From contig CAIYDQ010000362.1 of assembly GCA_903925075.1 (NCBI GenBank), positions 1 through 43,476 of the forward strand: a stretch of DNA of 43,476 nt. The letters run 5' to 3'. Positions 17,471 to 26,546 of the stretch are shown here, piece after piece (the stretch's first letter is position 1; each line of letters begins with the position of its first letter). The position numbers were made by a program, and so were the translations under genes. The DNA comes from an uncultured Geobacter sp. (lineage in GTDB: Bacteria; Desulfobacterota; Desulfuromonadia; Geobacterales; Geobacteraceae). Under the pieces are notes generated by a model. That model was not told where the DNA came from. It saw only the letters and a program-made list of their open reading frames with translations, and ran no database searches.

Positions 17471-18097
17471 GTGCGCGACATGGTTTATACAGATCTGGGG
17501 ATGATCGGCTACGCCGAGGCGCTGACGCTGCAGGAACGGCTGGCCTCGGCGGTGCTGGCAGGCCATGAGGAGACCTTGCTGCTCCTGGAGCACCCCGCCG
17601 TCTACACCATCGGCTCCGGGGGAAGCCTCGCCAACCTGCTCGATCCGGAGATCCAGGCGCTGCGGGTCAACCGCGGAGGGGACGTGACCTACCACGGACC
17701 GGGACAGTTGGTCGGCTACCCGATCCTCGATCTGTCGCGGCGCGGCCGTGACCTGCACCGTTACCTGCGTTTCCTGGAAGCCTTCCTGCTGCGACTGGCG
17801 GCGGAGGTCGAGGTCGCCGGCTTCGCCGTGCCGGGGCGCACCGGGGTCTGGACCGGGCGCGGCAAACTCGCATCCATCGGGGTGGGCGTCAGGCGCTGGG
17901 TGTCGATGCACGGCTTTTCCCTCAACGTTTCTCCGGACACCTCGGCTTTTGCCCGCATCAACCCGTGCGGCATGCCCGGCTGTCGCATCACCTCGCTGGC
18001 CCTGGAAACGGGGGGCGAACTCGCCATGGAGGACGTCAAGGAACTGGTTCGCGCCAGTTTCCACCATATGCTGGAGCAGCACCTACCGCTAGCCTGA
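17471..18097 (+). CDS. lipB: Octanoyl-[acyl-carrier-protein]:protein N-octanoyltransferase
   Basis: A 208-residue LipB. It moves octanoyl from ACP to the lipoyl-domain lysine of E2 or GcvH, the first step of lipoate synthesis. Seen are RGGDVTYHGPGQLVGYPI, GVWTGRGKLASIGVGVRRWVS with the catalytic Lys (K132) and NPCGMPGCRITSL with the catalytic Cys (C166), counting from the GTG at 17471. An ATG at 17480 is an equally possible start, as no strong ribosome binding site decides between them. It starts 12 bases after lpdA, so the complex and an enzyme that lipoylates it are encoded together. lipA, needed to insert sulfur, is not in the window. Confidence 0.95.
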   Translation: MRDMVYTDLGMIGYAEALTLQERLASAVLAGHEETLLLLEHPAVYTIGSGGSLANLLDPEIQALRVNRGGDVTYHGPGQLVGYPILDLSRRGRDLHRYLRFLEAFLLRLAAEVEVAGFAVPGRTGVWTGRGKLASIGVGVRRWVSMHGFSLNVSPDTSAFARINPCGMPGCRITSLALETGGELAMEDVKELVRASFHHMLEQHLPLA

Positions 18098-18141
18098 TCG
18101 TCGTTCGGCAATTTACCTGCATCTTCTTCAAGGAGGCTCGT

Positions 18142-20565
18142 ATGTCGGCAACAGATTGCAAAGTCCCCGTAGAAAAACTCAGGTGGGTGTGCGACCCCGC
18201 CCTGTTCAGCTTCAAGACCACCTCCGAGATCGCCACCCTGGAAGGGAGCATCGGCCAGGAGCGCGCGCTCGCCTCGATAGATTTCGGGCTGGGCATGACG
18301 GACGGCGGTTTCAACCTCTACCTGGCGGGCGAACCGGGCACCGGCAGGAGTTCCACCATCAGCAGCATGCTGAAGAAACGGGTGAAGGACAGCTCCCCTC
18401 CCAGCGATTGGTGCTACGTGCACAACTTCGCCGCGCCGGATGCGCCGCTGGCGCTCTCCCTGCCGGCGGGGATGGGGAGCGAACTCGAGCGGGACATGCG
18501 CGAACTGCTCGAATACGTGCGGGCCAACATCCCGAGCGCCCTGGACAGCAAGGAGTACGAGACCAACCGGGTCGCCCTGGTCGAGCGGTATCAGGAGAAA
18601 AACGGCGAGATCTTCTCCGGGCTGGAAAAGGAGGCGCAGGAAAACGGCTTCGCGCTGCAGCGCACCGTGTCCGGACTGGTGATCGTGCCCCAGAAAGAGG
18701 GGCGCAACTTCACTCAGGAAGAATACGAGGCGCTGGAAAAAGAGGAGCGGGACAGGGTCGACGCCCTGGGGCGCGAGCTGACGGAAAAGCTCAACGACGG
18801 GCTCAGGCAGGTGCGCGAGAACGAGAAGGCGCTCAAGAACGCCCTGGCGCAGTTGGACCGGGAACTGGGGCTGTCCGCGGTCGGCCACCACCTGAACCCC
18901 CTCAAGGAGAAGTACGCCGGCTTCCAGAAGATCCTGCATTACCTGGAGAGCGTGCAGGAGGACCTGCTTTTAAACCTCGAGGACTTCAAGCCGCAGGCCC
19001 CTCCCCCGCAGATCCCCGGATTGAAGCTTCCCAAGCAGGAGCCGACCTTCGAGCGCTACCAGGTGAACGTCCTGGTGGAGCACAACCCCGAAAACGGCGC
19101 GCCCATCGTCTTCGAGTCCAATCCCACCTACAACAACCTTTTCGGCCGCATCGAGAACATCATGCAGATGGGGGGGGTGGCCACCACCAACTTCACCCTG
19201 ATCAAGCCGGGCGCGCTGCACCGCGCCAACGGCGGCTACCTGGTGGTGGACGCGCGCGAGGTGCTGATCAACCCGTTCGCCTGGGAGTCGCTCAAACGCT
19301 GCATCAGGAACTCCGAGATCCGGATCGACGACGTGCTGGAGCAGTACCGGTTCATGACCGTGGTGTCGCTGAAGCCCGAGCCGATCCCGCTGCGCGCCAA
19401 GATCATCATGATCGGCTCGCTCTGGATTTACTACCTGCTGTTCCACCTGGAGCCGGACTACCGGAAGTTCTTCAAGGTTAAGGCGGATTTCGACAGCAGG
19501 TTGAACCGCAGCCCGGAGATCATGCAGGACTACGCGCTCTTCGTCGCCACCCATTGCAAGACCGAAGGGCTGCTCCCCTTCGACGCCGGCGGGGTCGCCG
19601 CGCTCCTGGAGCACGCCTCGCGCCTGGTCGAGGACCAGGACCGGCTCTCCGCGCAGTTCACCGAGCTCTCGGACCTGATCAGGGAGGCGAGTTACTGGGC
19701 CAAGCGCGAAGACGCCGAAGTGGTGGACCGGGGCTGGGTCAAAAAGGCGATCAGGGAGAAGACCTACCGCAGCAACCGGATCGAGGAGCGCATCCAGGAA
19801 TACCTGGCCGACGGCACCATCCTCTGCGATACGGCCGGCGGCACGGTCGGGCAGATCAACGGGCTGTCGGTGATGACCCTCGGCGACTACGCCTTCGGCA
19901 GGCCGTCGCGCCTCACCGCGCGCGTCTCGCTGGGACGCGCCGGCATGGTGAACATCGAGCGGGAGGTCAAGCTCTCCGGGCCGATCCACGACAAGGGGAT
20001 GATGATCCTGACCGGCTACCTGGCGGGGAAATTCGCCCGGGAGACCCCGCTCTCCTTTTCCGCCTCCATCTGCTTCGAGCAGTCCTACGAGGGGGTCGAG
20101 GGGGATTCCGCCTCCTCGACCGAACTCTACGCCCTGCTTTCCGCCATCTCCGGGCTCCCCATCCGGCAGGGGGTGGCGGTGACCGGCAGCGTGAATCAGC
20201 ACGGGCAGGTGCAGCCGATCGGCGGGGTGAACTACAAGATCGAGGGGTTCTACGCCGTCTGCAAGGCCAAGGGGCTGACCGGCGAGCAGGGGGTGATGAT
20301 CCCGAAGCTCAACGAGCGCAACCTGATGCTGAGCGACGAAGTGGTGCAGGCGGTCGAGTCGGGGAGCTTCCATATCTGGAGCGTCGCCGACGTGGACCAG
20401 GGGATCGAGATCCTGACCGGGGTGCCGGCGGGAAAGGCGGCCGACGACGGCAGCTACCCGGAGGGGAGCGTGAACTTCCTGGTGGAGCAAAGGTTGAAGG
20501 CGATGGTGGAGAGCATGCGGCGCTTCGCCGTGCCCCAGGAAAAAAACGGCGCCAAGAGCGAATAG
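18142..20565 (+). CDS. Lon-type ATP-dependent protease (AAA_32/S16)
   Basis: An 807-residue protease. The frame is open further upstream, but the ATG at 18142 has AAGGAGG in front and gives the family start. An AAA+ module holds the P-loop GEPGTGRSS (residues 63-71), in which Arg69 takes the place of the usual Lys. A coiled-coil region at ~130-275 is inserted in it, and Walker B is GGYLVVDARE. The C-terminal S16 protease domain has the Ser-Lys dyad: S656 in EGDSASST and K699 in GGVNYKIEGF, 43 residues apart as in E. coli Lon (S679/K722). There is no Lon N-domain, so this is the LonB/LonC-like type. It presumably degrades unfolded or regulatory proteins in the cytoplasm. Confidence 0.9.
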   Translation: MSATDCKVPVEKLRWVCDPALFSFKTTSEIATLEGSIGQERALASIDFGLGMTDGGFNLYLAGEPGTGRSSTISSMLKKRVKDSSPPSDWCYVHNFAAPDAPLALSLPAGMGSELERDMRELLEYVRANIPSALDSKEYETNRVALVERYQEKNGEIFSGLEKEAQENGFALQRTVSGLVIVPQKEGRNFTQEEYEALEKEERDRVDALGRELTEKLNDGLRQVRENEKALKNALAQLDRELGLSAVGHHLNPLKEKYAGFQKILHYLESVQEDLLLNLEDFKPQAPPPQIPGLKLPKQEPTFERYQVNVLVEHNPENGAPIVFESNPTYNNLFGRIENIMQMGGVATTNFTLIKPGALHRANGGYLVVDAREVLINPFAWESLKRCIRNSEIRIDDVLEQYRFMTVVSLKPEPIPLRAKIIMIGSLWIYYLLFHLEPDYRKFFKVKADFDSRLNRSPEIMQDYALFVATHCKTEGLLPFDAGGVAALLEHASRLVEDQDRLSAQFTELSDLIREASYWAKREDAEVVDRGWVKKAIREKTYRSNRIEERIQEYLADGTILCDTAGGTVGQINGLSVMTLGDYAFGRPSRLTARVSLGRAGMVNIEREVKLSGPIHDKGMMILTGYLAGKFARETPLSFSASICFEQSYEGVEGDSASSTELYALLSAISGLPIRQGVAVTGSVNQHGQVQPIGGVNYKIEGFYAVCKAKGLTGEQGVMIPKLNERNLMLSDEVVQAVESGSFHIWSVADVDQGIEILTGVPAGKAADDGSYPEGSVNFLVEQRLKAMVESMRRFAVPQEKNGAKSE

Positions 20566-20590
20566 GCCACGTGACCCAAGCGAGAATCTT

Positions 20591-21460
20591 TTGACGAAAC
20601 CCTGCTTTTTGATCGTAAATCCCACCTCAGGAAGTTATTCCCGAAGCTCCATCGACCGGATCCAGGCGCGGCTGACGGCGAGCGGCCTGGATCCGGTGGT
20701 GCTCCCCACGGGGAGCCCCTCCGACGCCGCGCTCTTTGCCTCGCGCATCTGCGCCGAACAGCCCGACCCTTTGATCCTGGTGGCGGGCGGGGACGGCACC
20801 GTCAACGGGGTGCTGAACGGGCTGCTCCCCGGCGCAGCGACCTTGGGAGTGATCCCGGTCGGCACCTCCAACGTGTTGGCGCGGGAACTGAAGATCCGCT
20901 CCATCGAGGACGCGCTGGACAGGATCGCCGCCGGCAGGACGCGCGCCGTCACGGTCGGCGAAGCCGCCTGCGGCGGTGTAAAAAGGCGCTTTCTGCTGAT
21001 GGCGGGCGTCGGCGTGGACGGCGCCGTGGTCCGGGGCGTGCGCCTGCGTGAAAAGAGGGTATTGGGCGCGGGCGCCTATCTGCTCTCCGCGCTGCGTCTG
21101 CTGAGGGCCTGGGACCGCGGCCGGCTGCAGGTCGAGGGGGGAGGCCGGAGCCTTTCCTGCCACAGCGTCATCGTCTGCAACGCCGCCAGGTACGGCGGCA
21201 ACTATCTGCTGGCGCCGGAAGTCGACATCTTCAGTCCCACCTTTCAAGTGATCTGCATCACCGGAGGGCCGCTCAGCTATTTCGGACTGTTTTTGCTAAT
21301 GGCGTCGGGAAGGGGGGTGACGGGCCGGTCGGTGACCAGTTTCCCGGCCAGCGAGCTGGAGGTTTCGGGGGGGAAGGCGGCGCAGTTGGACGGAGACTTT
21401 TTCGGCTGCGGCCCGTTGCGCCTCAGGGCGGTGCCCGCCCTGCTGCGGTTGATCGTTTGA
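20591..21460 (+). CDS. Diacylglycerol/sphingosine kinase-like lipid kinase (DagK/YegS family)
   Basis: A 289-residue protein of the diacylglycerol kinase catalytic family. Visible are the N-terminal LIVNPTSGS, the nucleotide-binding VAGGDGTVNGVLNGL and the PVGTSNVLAREL motif, followed by the beta-rich C-terminal half (AGVGVDGAVVRGV, ending in AAQLDGDFFG). It would phosphorylate a lipid or lipid-like alcohol at the membrane with ATP; the substrate is not evident. The start is TTG, 25 bases after the Lon-like gene, with only a weak ribosome binding site, so translation may depend on the upstream gene. Confidence 0.85.
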   Translation: MTKPCFLIVNPTSGSYSRSSIDRIQARLTASGLDPVVLPTGSPSDAALFASRICAEQPDPLILVAGGDGTVNGVLNGLLPGAATLGVIPVGTSNVLARELKIRSIEDALDRIAAGRTRAVTVGEAACGGVKRRFLLMAGVGVDGAVVRGVRLREKRVLGAGAYLLSALRLLRAWDRGRLQVEGGGRSLSCHSVIVCNAARYGGNYLLAPEVDIFSPTFQVICITGGPLSYFGLFLLMASGRGVTGRSVTSFPASELEVSGGKAAQLDGDFFGCGPLRLRAVPALLRLIV

Positions 21461-21484
21461 CGGGAGGGGGGATATTTTTACCTC

Positions 21485-21514
21485 TTGACAAACTCCGCGC
21501 AGTATCGGATTAAT
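21485..21514 (+). promoter_or_regulatory. Sigma-70-like promoter for receiver-PilZ gene
   Basis: TTGACA at 21485-21490 (perfect -35) is followed after 18 bases by ATTAAT (21509-21514), or after 17 by GATTAA. It lies about 115 bases before the GTG start of the regulator and just after the lipid-kinase gene stop. The -10 is a 4/6 match. Confidence 0.5.
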
Positions 21515-21629
21515 GTCCTCTGCCCTTATTGCCTGCGTCGTCCAGGTTGGCTCTCCAACCCGGATCGCGCCGCTTTACCGCCTGCCGCCGCAGGGCAACC
21601 CTAGACGCACACCGAGGAGTGGTTTCGCC

Positions 21630-22358
21630 GTGGCTAAAGCTAAAATTTTGCTGGTGGACGATACCAGGCTGGTGCTGGAACTGGAGAAAAGCTTCCTGAA
21701 GCTCTCGCGGGTCGAGGTGGCGACCGCCGCCAACGGCGTCGAGGCGCTGGAGCAGATCAGGCGGGACCGCCCGGACCTGATCTTCATGGACATGAACATG
21801 CCGGCCATGGACGGGATCTCCTGCTGCTCGCTTTTGAAGGCGGATCCTTTCCTTTGCAAGATTCCGGTGGTGATGCTGACCACGGCGGGGAGGGAGGGGG
21901 ACCGCGAGCGCGCCCTGCAGGCGGGGTGCGACGATTACCTCACCAAGCCGATCGACCGCCGCGAATTCCTGGAAAAGGCGCGCAAGTACACGGAAGCGGT
22001 GGAGAGGCGGCAGCACCGCATCCTCTGCCATTTCCCGGCCCTGTTTCTTTCCGGCAAGAGCCCGCTGGGCGCCTATGCGCTGGATATAAGCGACGGCGGC
22101 GTCTTCCTGGCCACCAAAGCGGAGGTGCGGCCGGCCAGGCCGCTCAGAGTGGCGCTCTACCTGCCGTCGGTGAGCCCGGTGCTGATGGAGCTGGCCGGGG
22201 TGGTGGCTTGGGTCAACGAGGAGGGAAAAAGGGTGAAGGACAAACTCCCCGCGGGCTTCGGCTTGGAGTTCCAGGATCTGGACGAGCAGGAAACCGCCAT
22301 GCTGAACGCCTTCCTGGACGCGGAGCACGCCGGCCGCTTAGCCCCCGACGCGGGGTAG
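21630..22358 (+). CDS. Response regulator with C-terminal PilZ domain
   Basis: A 242-residue two-domain regulator. The GTG at 21630 has GAGGAG upstream and gives the standard receiver start VAKAKILLVDD; the longer open frame from 21513 has no coding character. Receiver: acidic pair D10/D11, phospho-acceptor D54 in LIFMDMNMPAMDG, and the conserved Lys in YLTKP. The C-terminal PilZ domain has the c-di-GMP motifs RRQHR (RxxxR) and DISDGGVF ((D/N)xSxxG). It therefore could join a phosphorylation input to c-di-GMP binding, controlling motility, exopolysaccharide or pili. No kinase is adjacent. Confidence 0.88.
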   Translation: MAKAKILLVDDTRLVLELEKSFLKLSRVEVATAANGVEALEQIRRDRPDLIFMDMNMPAMDGISCCSLLKADPFLCKIPVVMLTTAGREGDRERALQAGCDDYLTKPIDRREFLEKARKYTEAVERRQHRILCHFPALFLSGKSPLGAYALDISDGGVFLATKAEVRPARPLRVALYLPSVSPVLMELAGVVAWVNEEGKRVKDKLPAGFGLEFQDLDEQETAMLNAFLDAEHAGRLAPDAG

Positions 22359-22367
22359 GGACCGGCC

Positions 22368-22428
22368 CGTTCCACGTTCCACGTTCCACGTTCTACGTTC
22401 TACACGTCCATTTCCGTCCATTTCCGTC
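22368..22428. repeat. Tandem 7-bp repeats (CGTTCYA) and TTTCCGTCCA repeats
   Basis: Five head-to-tail CGTTCCA/CGTTCTA units fill 22368-22402, the same units as in the inverted repeat at 11311-11412. Two to three TTTCCGTCC units follow at about 22409-22428. The stretch fills the spacer between two convergent genes and stops directly at the stop codon of the glycosyltransferase gene. Confidence 0.8.
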
Positions 22429-23523
22429 CTACCGCCGTCTTTCATCCCGAGCACGCCTTCGACAGCCAAGAAGCGTCAGGCGGAACCAGATCCGAACCAT
22501 GGTTGCCGCGACGAAATCCCCCCCCCTGTTGTCGATCAGCCGCGCCAGCCATCGGTCGTGGCAGGCCAAGAACCTTCCCCCTTTCCCCGCGCTCACCCCT
22601 CCCCACAGCAGGTCGAAAAAAAAGGGAATCTGCCAGGCGTTGGCGCGGACGTAGCCCCCGGTCGCCCGCCAGAAGCGGCGTCTCTCCTCGGCCGGCAGCG
22701 CGGCGATCCGTTCGGACAAGGCGACCAGCATGGGGGTCAACCGCAGCCTGTGCGCGGCGTGCTGGCTGCGATAGCTCTCCTGGAGCGAGCCGATCAGCTC
22801 CAGCCGGCCGATGGCGGCGAGATTCATCAGGATGGCGTTCAGGGTCTGTCTGGGGAGGAGCCCCTCGGCCAGGAAACGGCGCGGCGAGGTCTTGATGCGG
22901 GAGGGGAGGAGCAGCCAACTGCCGGCCCGCCTGATCCGCTCGGCGAGGAAGGTGTCCTCCATGAGCGGCAAGCGTTCGTCGAAAGGCGAGATTTCGCCGA
23001 AAAAGGCGCGGCCGATCAGCAGCCCCTGGTCGCCGTGGGTGCATCCCGGGCGGTCGAGGGTGGCCTTGGCCTGATAGAAGCGGTACGGCAAGGGGGGAGT
23101 GTGGTCGAACGCGAATTCCAGCGCGAAGCGACCGGCGACCCGGCCGTCGCCGCCGCGGAGGGCGCCCGCCAGCGCGTCCAACCCCCGGCGAAAGGAGAGG
23201 GGATCGGGGAAGCTTGAGTCGATGTGCAGAAAGAGCAGCGTCGACGCGCGGGCGACCGGGACCGCCAGGTTCATCTGCCTGGCCCTCCCCTTTGCCCCCG
23301 CGACCACCTGCACCGGAAAGCCCGCTTCCTGACGAAGCCTCGCCGCCGCGGCGGCGCTCTCGTCCGTCGAGCCGCCGTCGGAGAGGATCAACTCGAAGCG
23401 GACCTCGCGCTGTCGCGCCAACTCGGCGAAGAACGGGGCCAGGCCCCGCTCCTCGTTGAAAACCGGCACGATCAGCGAGAGTTCCGGGCGCTCCTCAAAG
23501 CACAAGGCTGTCCGCTTTCTCAA
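22429..23523 (-). CDS. Family 2 glycosyltransferase (TIGR04283-like) with C-terminal extension
   Basis: A protein of up to 364 residues. The N-terminal ~230 residues are a GT-A glycosyltransferase: LSLIVPVFNEERGL, LILSDGGSTDES, AKGRARQMNLA and LFLHIDSSFPDP (DxD position), close to the rSAM/selenodomain-associated transferase 2 group. The last ~130 residues (from about LTPMLVALSERI) are extra compared with that group, include hydrophobic stretches and are not recognised. The first start is a TTG at 23523, which overlaps the end of cheV by 29 bases; a second TTG six codons later is possible. Both genes are on the minus strand, so they are co-transcribed, though a functional link is not obvious. 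Confidence 0.8.
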   Translation of the reverse strand: MRKRTALCFEERPELSLIVPVFNEERGLAPFFAELARQREVRFELILSDGGSTDESAAAAARLRQEAGFPVQVVAGAKGRARQMNLAVPVARASTLLFLHIDSSFPDPLSFRRGLDALAGALRGGDGRVAGRFALEFAFDHTPPLPYRFYQAKATLDRPGCTHGDQGLLIGRAFFGEISPFDERLPLMEDTFLAERIRRAGSWLLLPSRIKTSPRRFLAEGLLPRQTLNAILMNLAAIGRLELIGSLQESYRSQHAAHRLRLTPMLVALSERIAALPAEERRRFWRATGGYVRANAWQIPFFFDLLWGGVSAGKGGRFLACHDRWLARLIDNRGGDFVAATMVRIWFRLTLLGCRRRARDERRR

Positions 23524-24436
23524 CCAGGTTGGGGAGGTCCGGCTTGGTCAGGATGTCGCTGGCGCCCAGGTCCTTCCAGCGCGCCTTGTTGTCTTCGCTC
23601 GCCAGCGAGGAGAAGATCACCACCGGCACGTCGTCCAGGGTGCTCTCTTTTCTGATCAGCGCGGTCAGGTGCAGCCCGTCCATGCGGGGCATCTCGATGT
23701 CGGTGATGATCAGGTTCAGCATCTTGGAGATGGGCGTTCTCTTCTCCAGCGAGGCGCCGCGTATGGCGCTGACGATGTTCCACGCCTCCTCGCCGTTTTC
23801 CGCCTCCAGCACGTTGTACCCCGCGGTGCGCAGCGAGCCGGCGATGGTGTTGCGGATGAAGTTGGAGTCGTCGGCCACCAGGATGGTCTTCTCGCCGCGG
23901 TTGACGGTCGAGTGCGCCAGCATCAGTTCCTCGCTGGGGGCGGAAAGCGCCATGGTCGAGGAGAGCTCGCCGATGATCTTCTCGAAGTCGAGGATCAGGA
24001 TGATGCGGTCCTCCATCTTCACCACGCCGGTGATGTTGGCGTCGTGGATCGCCCTGACCGGCGGCTCCACGTTTTCCCAGGAGATGCGGTAGATGCGGGA
24101 GACGGAGTGGACCAGGATGCCGACGATGACCCGGTTGAACTCAAGGACGATGACCCGGTCGGCGGTCAGCCCCTCGGTGTTCTTGTTCAGCGACTTGGCC
24201 AGGTCGATCAGGGTGATCACCTGGTCGCGCAGCTTGATCATGCCGCTCACGGCGGCGTTGGAGTTCACCACCTTGCGCAGGTTCGGCAGCCGGATGATCT
24301 CCCGGACCTTGGCGACGTTGACGCCGAAGTAGCAGGGAATGACGTTGCCCTTGTTGTCGACCTCGTCGATCCTGAACTCCACGATCTCAAGCTCGTTGGT
24401 GCCGGTCTCCAAGAGGATCTTCTTGTTCGTTTCCAT
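23495..24436 (-). CDS. cheV: Chemotaxis coupling/response protein CheV
   Basis: A 313-residue protein with a CheW-like domain (~15-165: ELEIVEFRID, NVAKVREIIRLP, GMIKLRDQVITLIDLAKSL) and a receiver domain (~185-313: ILVADDSNFIRNT, phospho-Asp in IITDIEMPRMDG, Lys in ILTKPDLPN). CheV couples receptors to CheA and is itself phosphorylated, which helps adaptation. A purine-rich GGGGG site precedes the ATG. It is 6.5 kb from the cheA module and may supply a CheW-like coupling protein for it, since that module has none. Confidence 0.93.
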   Translation of the reverse strand: METNKKILLETGTNELEIVEFRIDEVDNKGNVIPCYFGVNVAKVREIIRLPNLRKVVNSNAAVSGMIKLRDQVITLIDLAKSLNKNTEGLTADRVIVLEFNRVIVGILVHSVSRIYRISWENVEPPVRAIHDANITGVVKMEDRIILILDFEKIIGELSSTMALSAPSEELMLAHSTVNRGEKTILVADDSNFIRNTIAGSLRTAGYNVLEAENGEEAWNIVSAIRGASLEKRTPISKMLNLIITDIEMPRMDGLHLTALIRKESTLDDVPVVIFSSLASEDNKARWKDLGASDILTKPDLPNLVEKADSLVL

Positions 24437-24488
24437 GCCTCAGCCCCCGCTTCCCTTATTAATTAATAGTTCCCAGAATGGTTCTCAG

Positions 24489-26546
24489 TTAGTTCCCATT
24501 CGTATCGGCAATTCCCGGTAAAGCATGAGGCAAATCTGCGCCGGATGCCCGACGCACGTCCACCCGGTTGTCGTAGAAGGTGCTCCCGCCCCCCTGGTCG
24601 GTGAGACGCTGCGAGGTGAGGGCGTTGACGGAGCGGCTGCCGGGGGCGAATTGCAGCCACCAGACCCCTTCCGCCACCGCCACGCCGGGCGGCACCTTTT
24701 CCGTCAGGCTCAAAAGAAAGGTCACCTCGCCCAACTCGTTCCAGGCGACCGCCGGCTCGCCGTCGGTCAGCCCCTTGGCCGCGGCGTCCGCCGGGTTCAT
24801 CTGCAGCCGCATCCCCCCCTGCTTTCGGCGCAGTTCCTCCTGCTCGTAGAAGGTGGCGTTGAGCGCAAAGGGGTTCGGCGCCGTCATCAGCCGGAAGGGG
24901 AGCGTCCCCCCTTCCTCGTGGCTTGGAAGGTAGCGGGGCAGGGGGTGCGCCTGGGCGGGGTTCAGGATCTCGATCTTGCCCGAAGCGGTCCGATACCCTT
25001 CCCGGTCGATGCTCAGCTCCACGGCGCGACCGGCGGCGAGCGCCTCCCGGTCGATCCCCCGCCGCAGGGGAGAGGGGAGCGCCAGCAGCCGGTCGATCAT
25101 CTGGTCGGCGCTCAGGGCGAAGATCTCCTCCTCGAAACCGAGCGCCCGGGCCAAGAGGGAGAAGACCTCCCAGTTGGACTTGCTTTCCCCGACCGGCTCG
25201 ACGGCCGCCGCGGCCCGCTGGATGCAATAGGTGCCGTAGGAGCGGTAGATGTCGCTGTACTCAAGCGAGGAGGTGGCGGGGAGCACCAGGTCGGCGTAGC
25301 GCGCCGTGTCGGTCAGGAAGCGCTCGTGCACCACGGTGAAAAGGTCCTCGCGGGCCAGCCCCCGCAGCACGGCGTTCTGATCCGGGGCGACCGCCGCCGG
25401 ATTGGAGTGATAGACGTACAGCGCCCGCACCGGCGGGTCGGCCAGTTCGTTCAGGGCGTGCCCCAGCCGGTTCATGTTCACCAGGCGGGCGGAGCCCGGC
25501 ATCAGGTCCTCCCGGAGCAGCTCCTCCATGGCGAAAGCGCCTCCGGTGGCGGTGTCCGGGAAGCATCCCCCCCCGTCCTTGCCGTAGGCGCCGACCAGCG
25601 CCGGCAGGCAGGAGATGCAGCGCACCGTCATGGCGCCGTTGCCGTAGCGGGAGAGCCCGCTTCCCAGGCGGATGAAGGGCGCCCGGGCGGCGCCGTAGGC
25701 CGCGGCCATGGATTCGATCGCCTCCTGCGCCAGGCCGGTGAGCCGCGCCGTATGCTGCGGGGTGAACTCGGGGAGCACCTCCCGCCGCAGCTCGTCGAAT
25801 CCCTGCACCTGCGTCTGCAGGAAGGGGAGGTCGATGAGGGCGTCGCGGACCAGGATGTGCATGATGCCGAGGGCCAGCGCGCCGTCGCTCCCCGGGCGCA
25901 CCAAAAAGGTGCGGTCGGCGGCCGAGGCGGTCGGAGTCCGGTAGGTGTCGATCAGCCAGACCTTCCCGCCGTTTTTCTTGACCTCCTGCACCATGTTCAT
26001 GAAATGGATGCTGGTGGCCGCCGCGTTGATCCCCCACAGGATCAGCAGATCGCTGCGGCCGGCGCTCTCCGGAGACGGAGTCGGCGTGCCCCCCATGACC
26101 GCCTGCCAACCCGCCCCCTTGGCCGGCGAGCAGATGGTCCGGTCCAGCCGGGAGGCGCCCAGCCGGTGGAAGAAGGGGTGGCCGGCGTTTCTTTGAATGA
26201 CGCCCATGGTGCCGGCGTAGGAGTAGGGGAGGATCGCCTCGGCGCCGAACTCGGCCGCGATGCCGCGCCAGCGCTCGGTTATGGTCTCGATGGCCCGCTC
26301 CCAGGAGATCGGGGTGAACTCGCCGGACCCCTTGGGGCCGCTTCTCAAAAGCGGCGTGGTGAGCCTGAGCGGCGAGTGGACGCTTTTTTCATAGTGAAGC
26401 ATCTTGGGGCAGAGAGTGCCGCGGGAGAAAGGGTGCTGCGGGTCTCCCTGCACCCCGACCGCCTTCCCACCCACCACCTGCACCAGCATGCCGCAGGTGT
26501 CCGGGCAGTCGAACGGGCAGACGGATCTCTTGGTGTCGCAGCTCAT
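24489..26546 (-). CDS. Molybdopterin oxidoreductase, DMSO-reductase superfamily
   Basis: A 685-residue Mo/W-bis-MGD enzyme. The N-terminus binds one [4Fe-4S] cluster through C10, C14, C18 and C46 (VCPFDCPDTC ... TLCPK). C139 in RTICSPAKGAGW lies where the metal-ligand residue is expected, but this is inferred by position. The C-terminal ~110 residues from TASGKIEIL form the molybdopterin-dinucleotide-binding domain. There is no Tat signal, so the enzyme is probably cytoplasmic. No iron-sulfur or membrane subunit gene is adjacent, so its electron partner is unknown. Start: ATG with AAGGAA 9 bases upstream. The substrate cannot be assigned. Confidence 0.88.
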   Translation of the reverse strand: MSCDTKRSVCPFDCPDTCGMLVQVVGGKAVGVQGDPQHPFSRGTLCPKMLHYEKSVHSPLRLTTPLLRSGPKGSGEFTPISWERAIETITERWRGIAAEFGAEAILPYSYAGTMGVIQRNAGHPFFHRLGASRLDRTICSPAKGAGWQAVMGGTPTPSPESAGRSDLLILWGINAAATSIHFMNMVQEVKKNGGKVWLIDTYRTPTASAADRTFLVRPGSDGALALGIMHILVRDALIDLPFLQTQVQGFDELRREVLPEFTPQHTARLTGLAQEAIESMAAAYGAARAPFIRLGSGLSRYGNGAMTVRCISCLPALVGAYGKDGGGCFPDTATGGAFAMEELLREDLMPGSARLVNMNRLGHALNELADPPVRALYVYHSNPAAVAPDQNAVLRGLAREDLFTVVHERFLTDTARYADLVLPATSSLEYSDIYRSYGTYCIQRAAAAVEPVGESKSNWEVFSLLARALGFEEEIFALSADQMIDRLLALPSPLRRGIDREALAAGRAVELSIDREGYRTASGKIEILNPAQAHPLPRYLPSHEEGGTLPFRLMTAPNPFALNATFYEQEELRRKQGGMRLQMNPADAAAKGLTDGEPAVAWNELGEVTFLLSLTEKVPPGVAVAEGVWWLQFAPGSRSVNALTSQRLTDQGGGSTFYDNRVDVRRASGADLPHALPGIADTNGN

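Noticed and set aside
16445-18082. A 545-codon frame antisense to lpdA and lipB
   Set aside because: Spans two real genes on the other strand and has no protein-like features.
18970-20625. A 551-codon frame antisense to the Lon-like protease
   Set aside because: Same GC-driven artefact.
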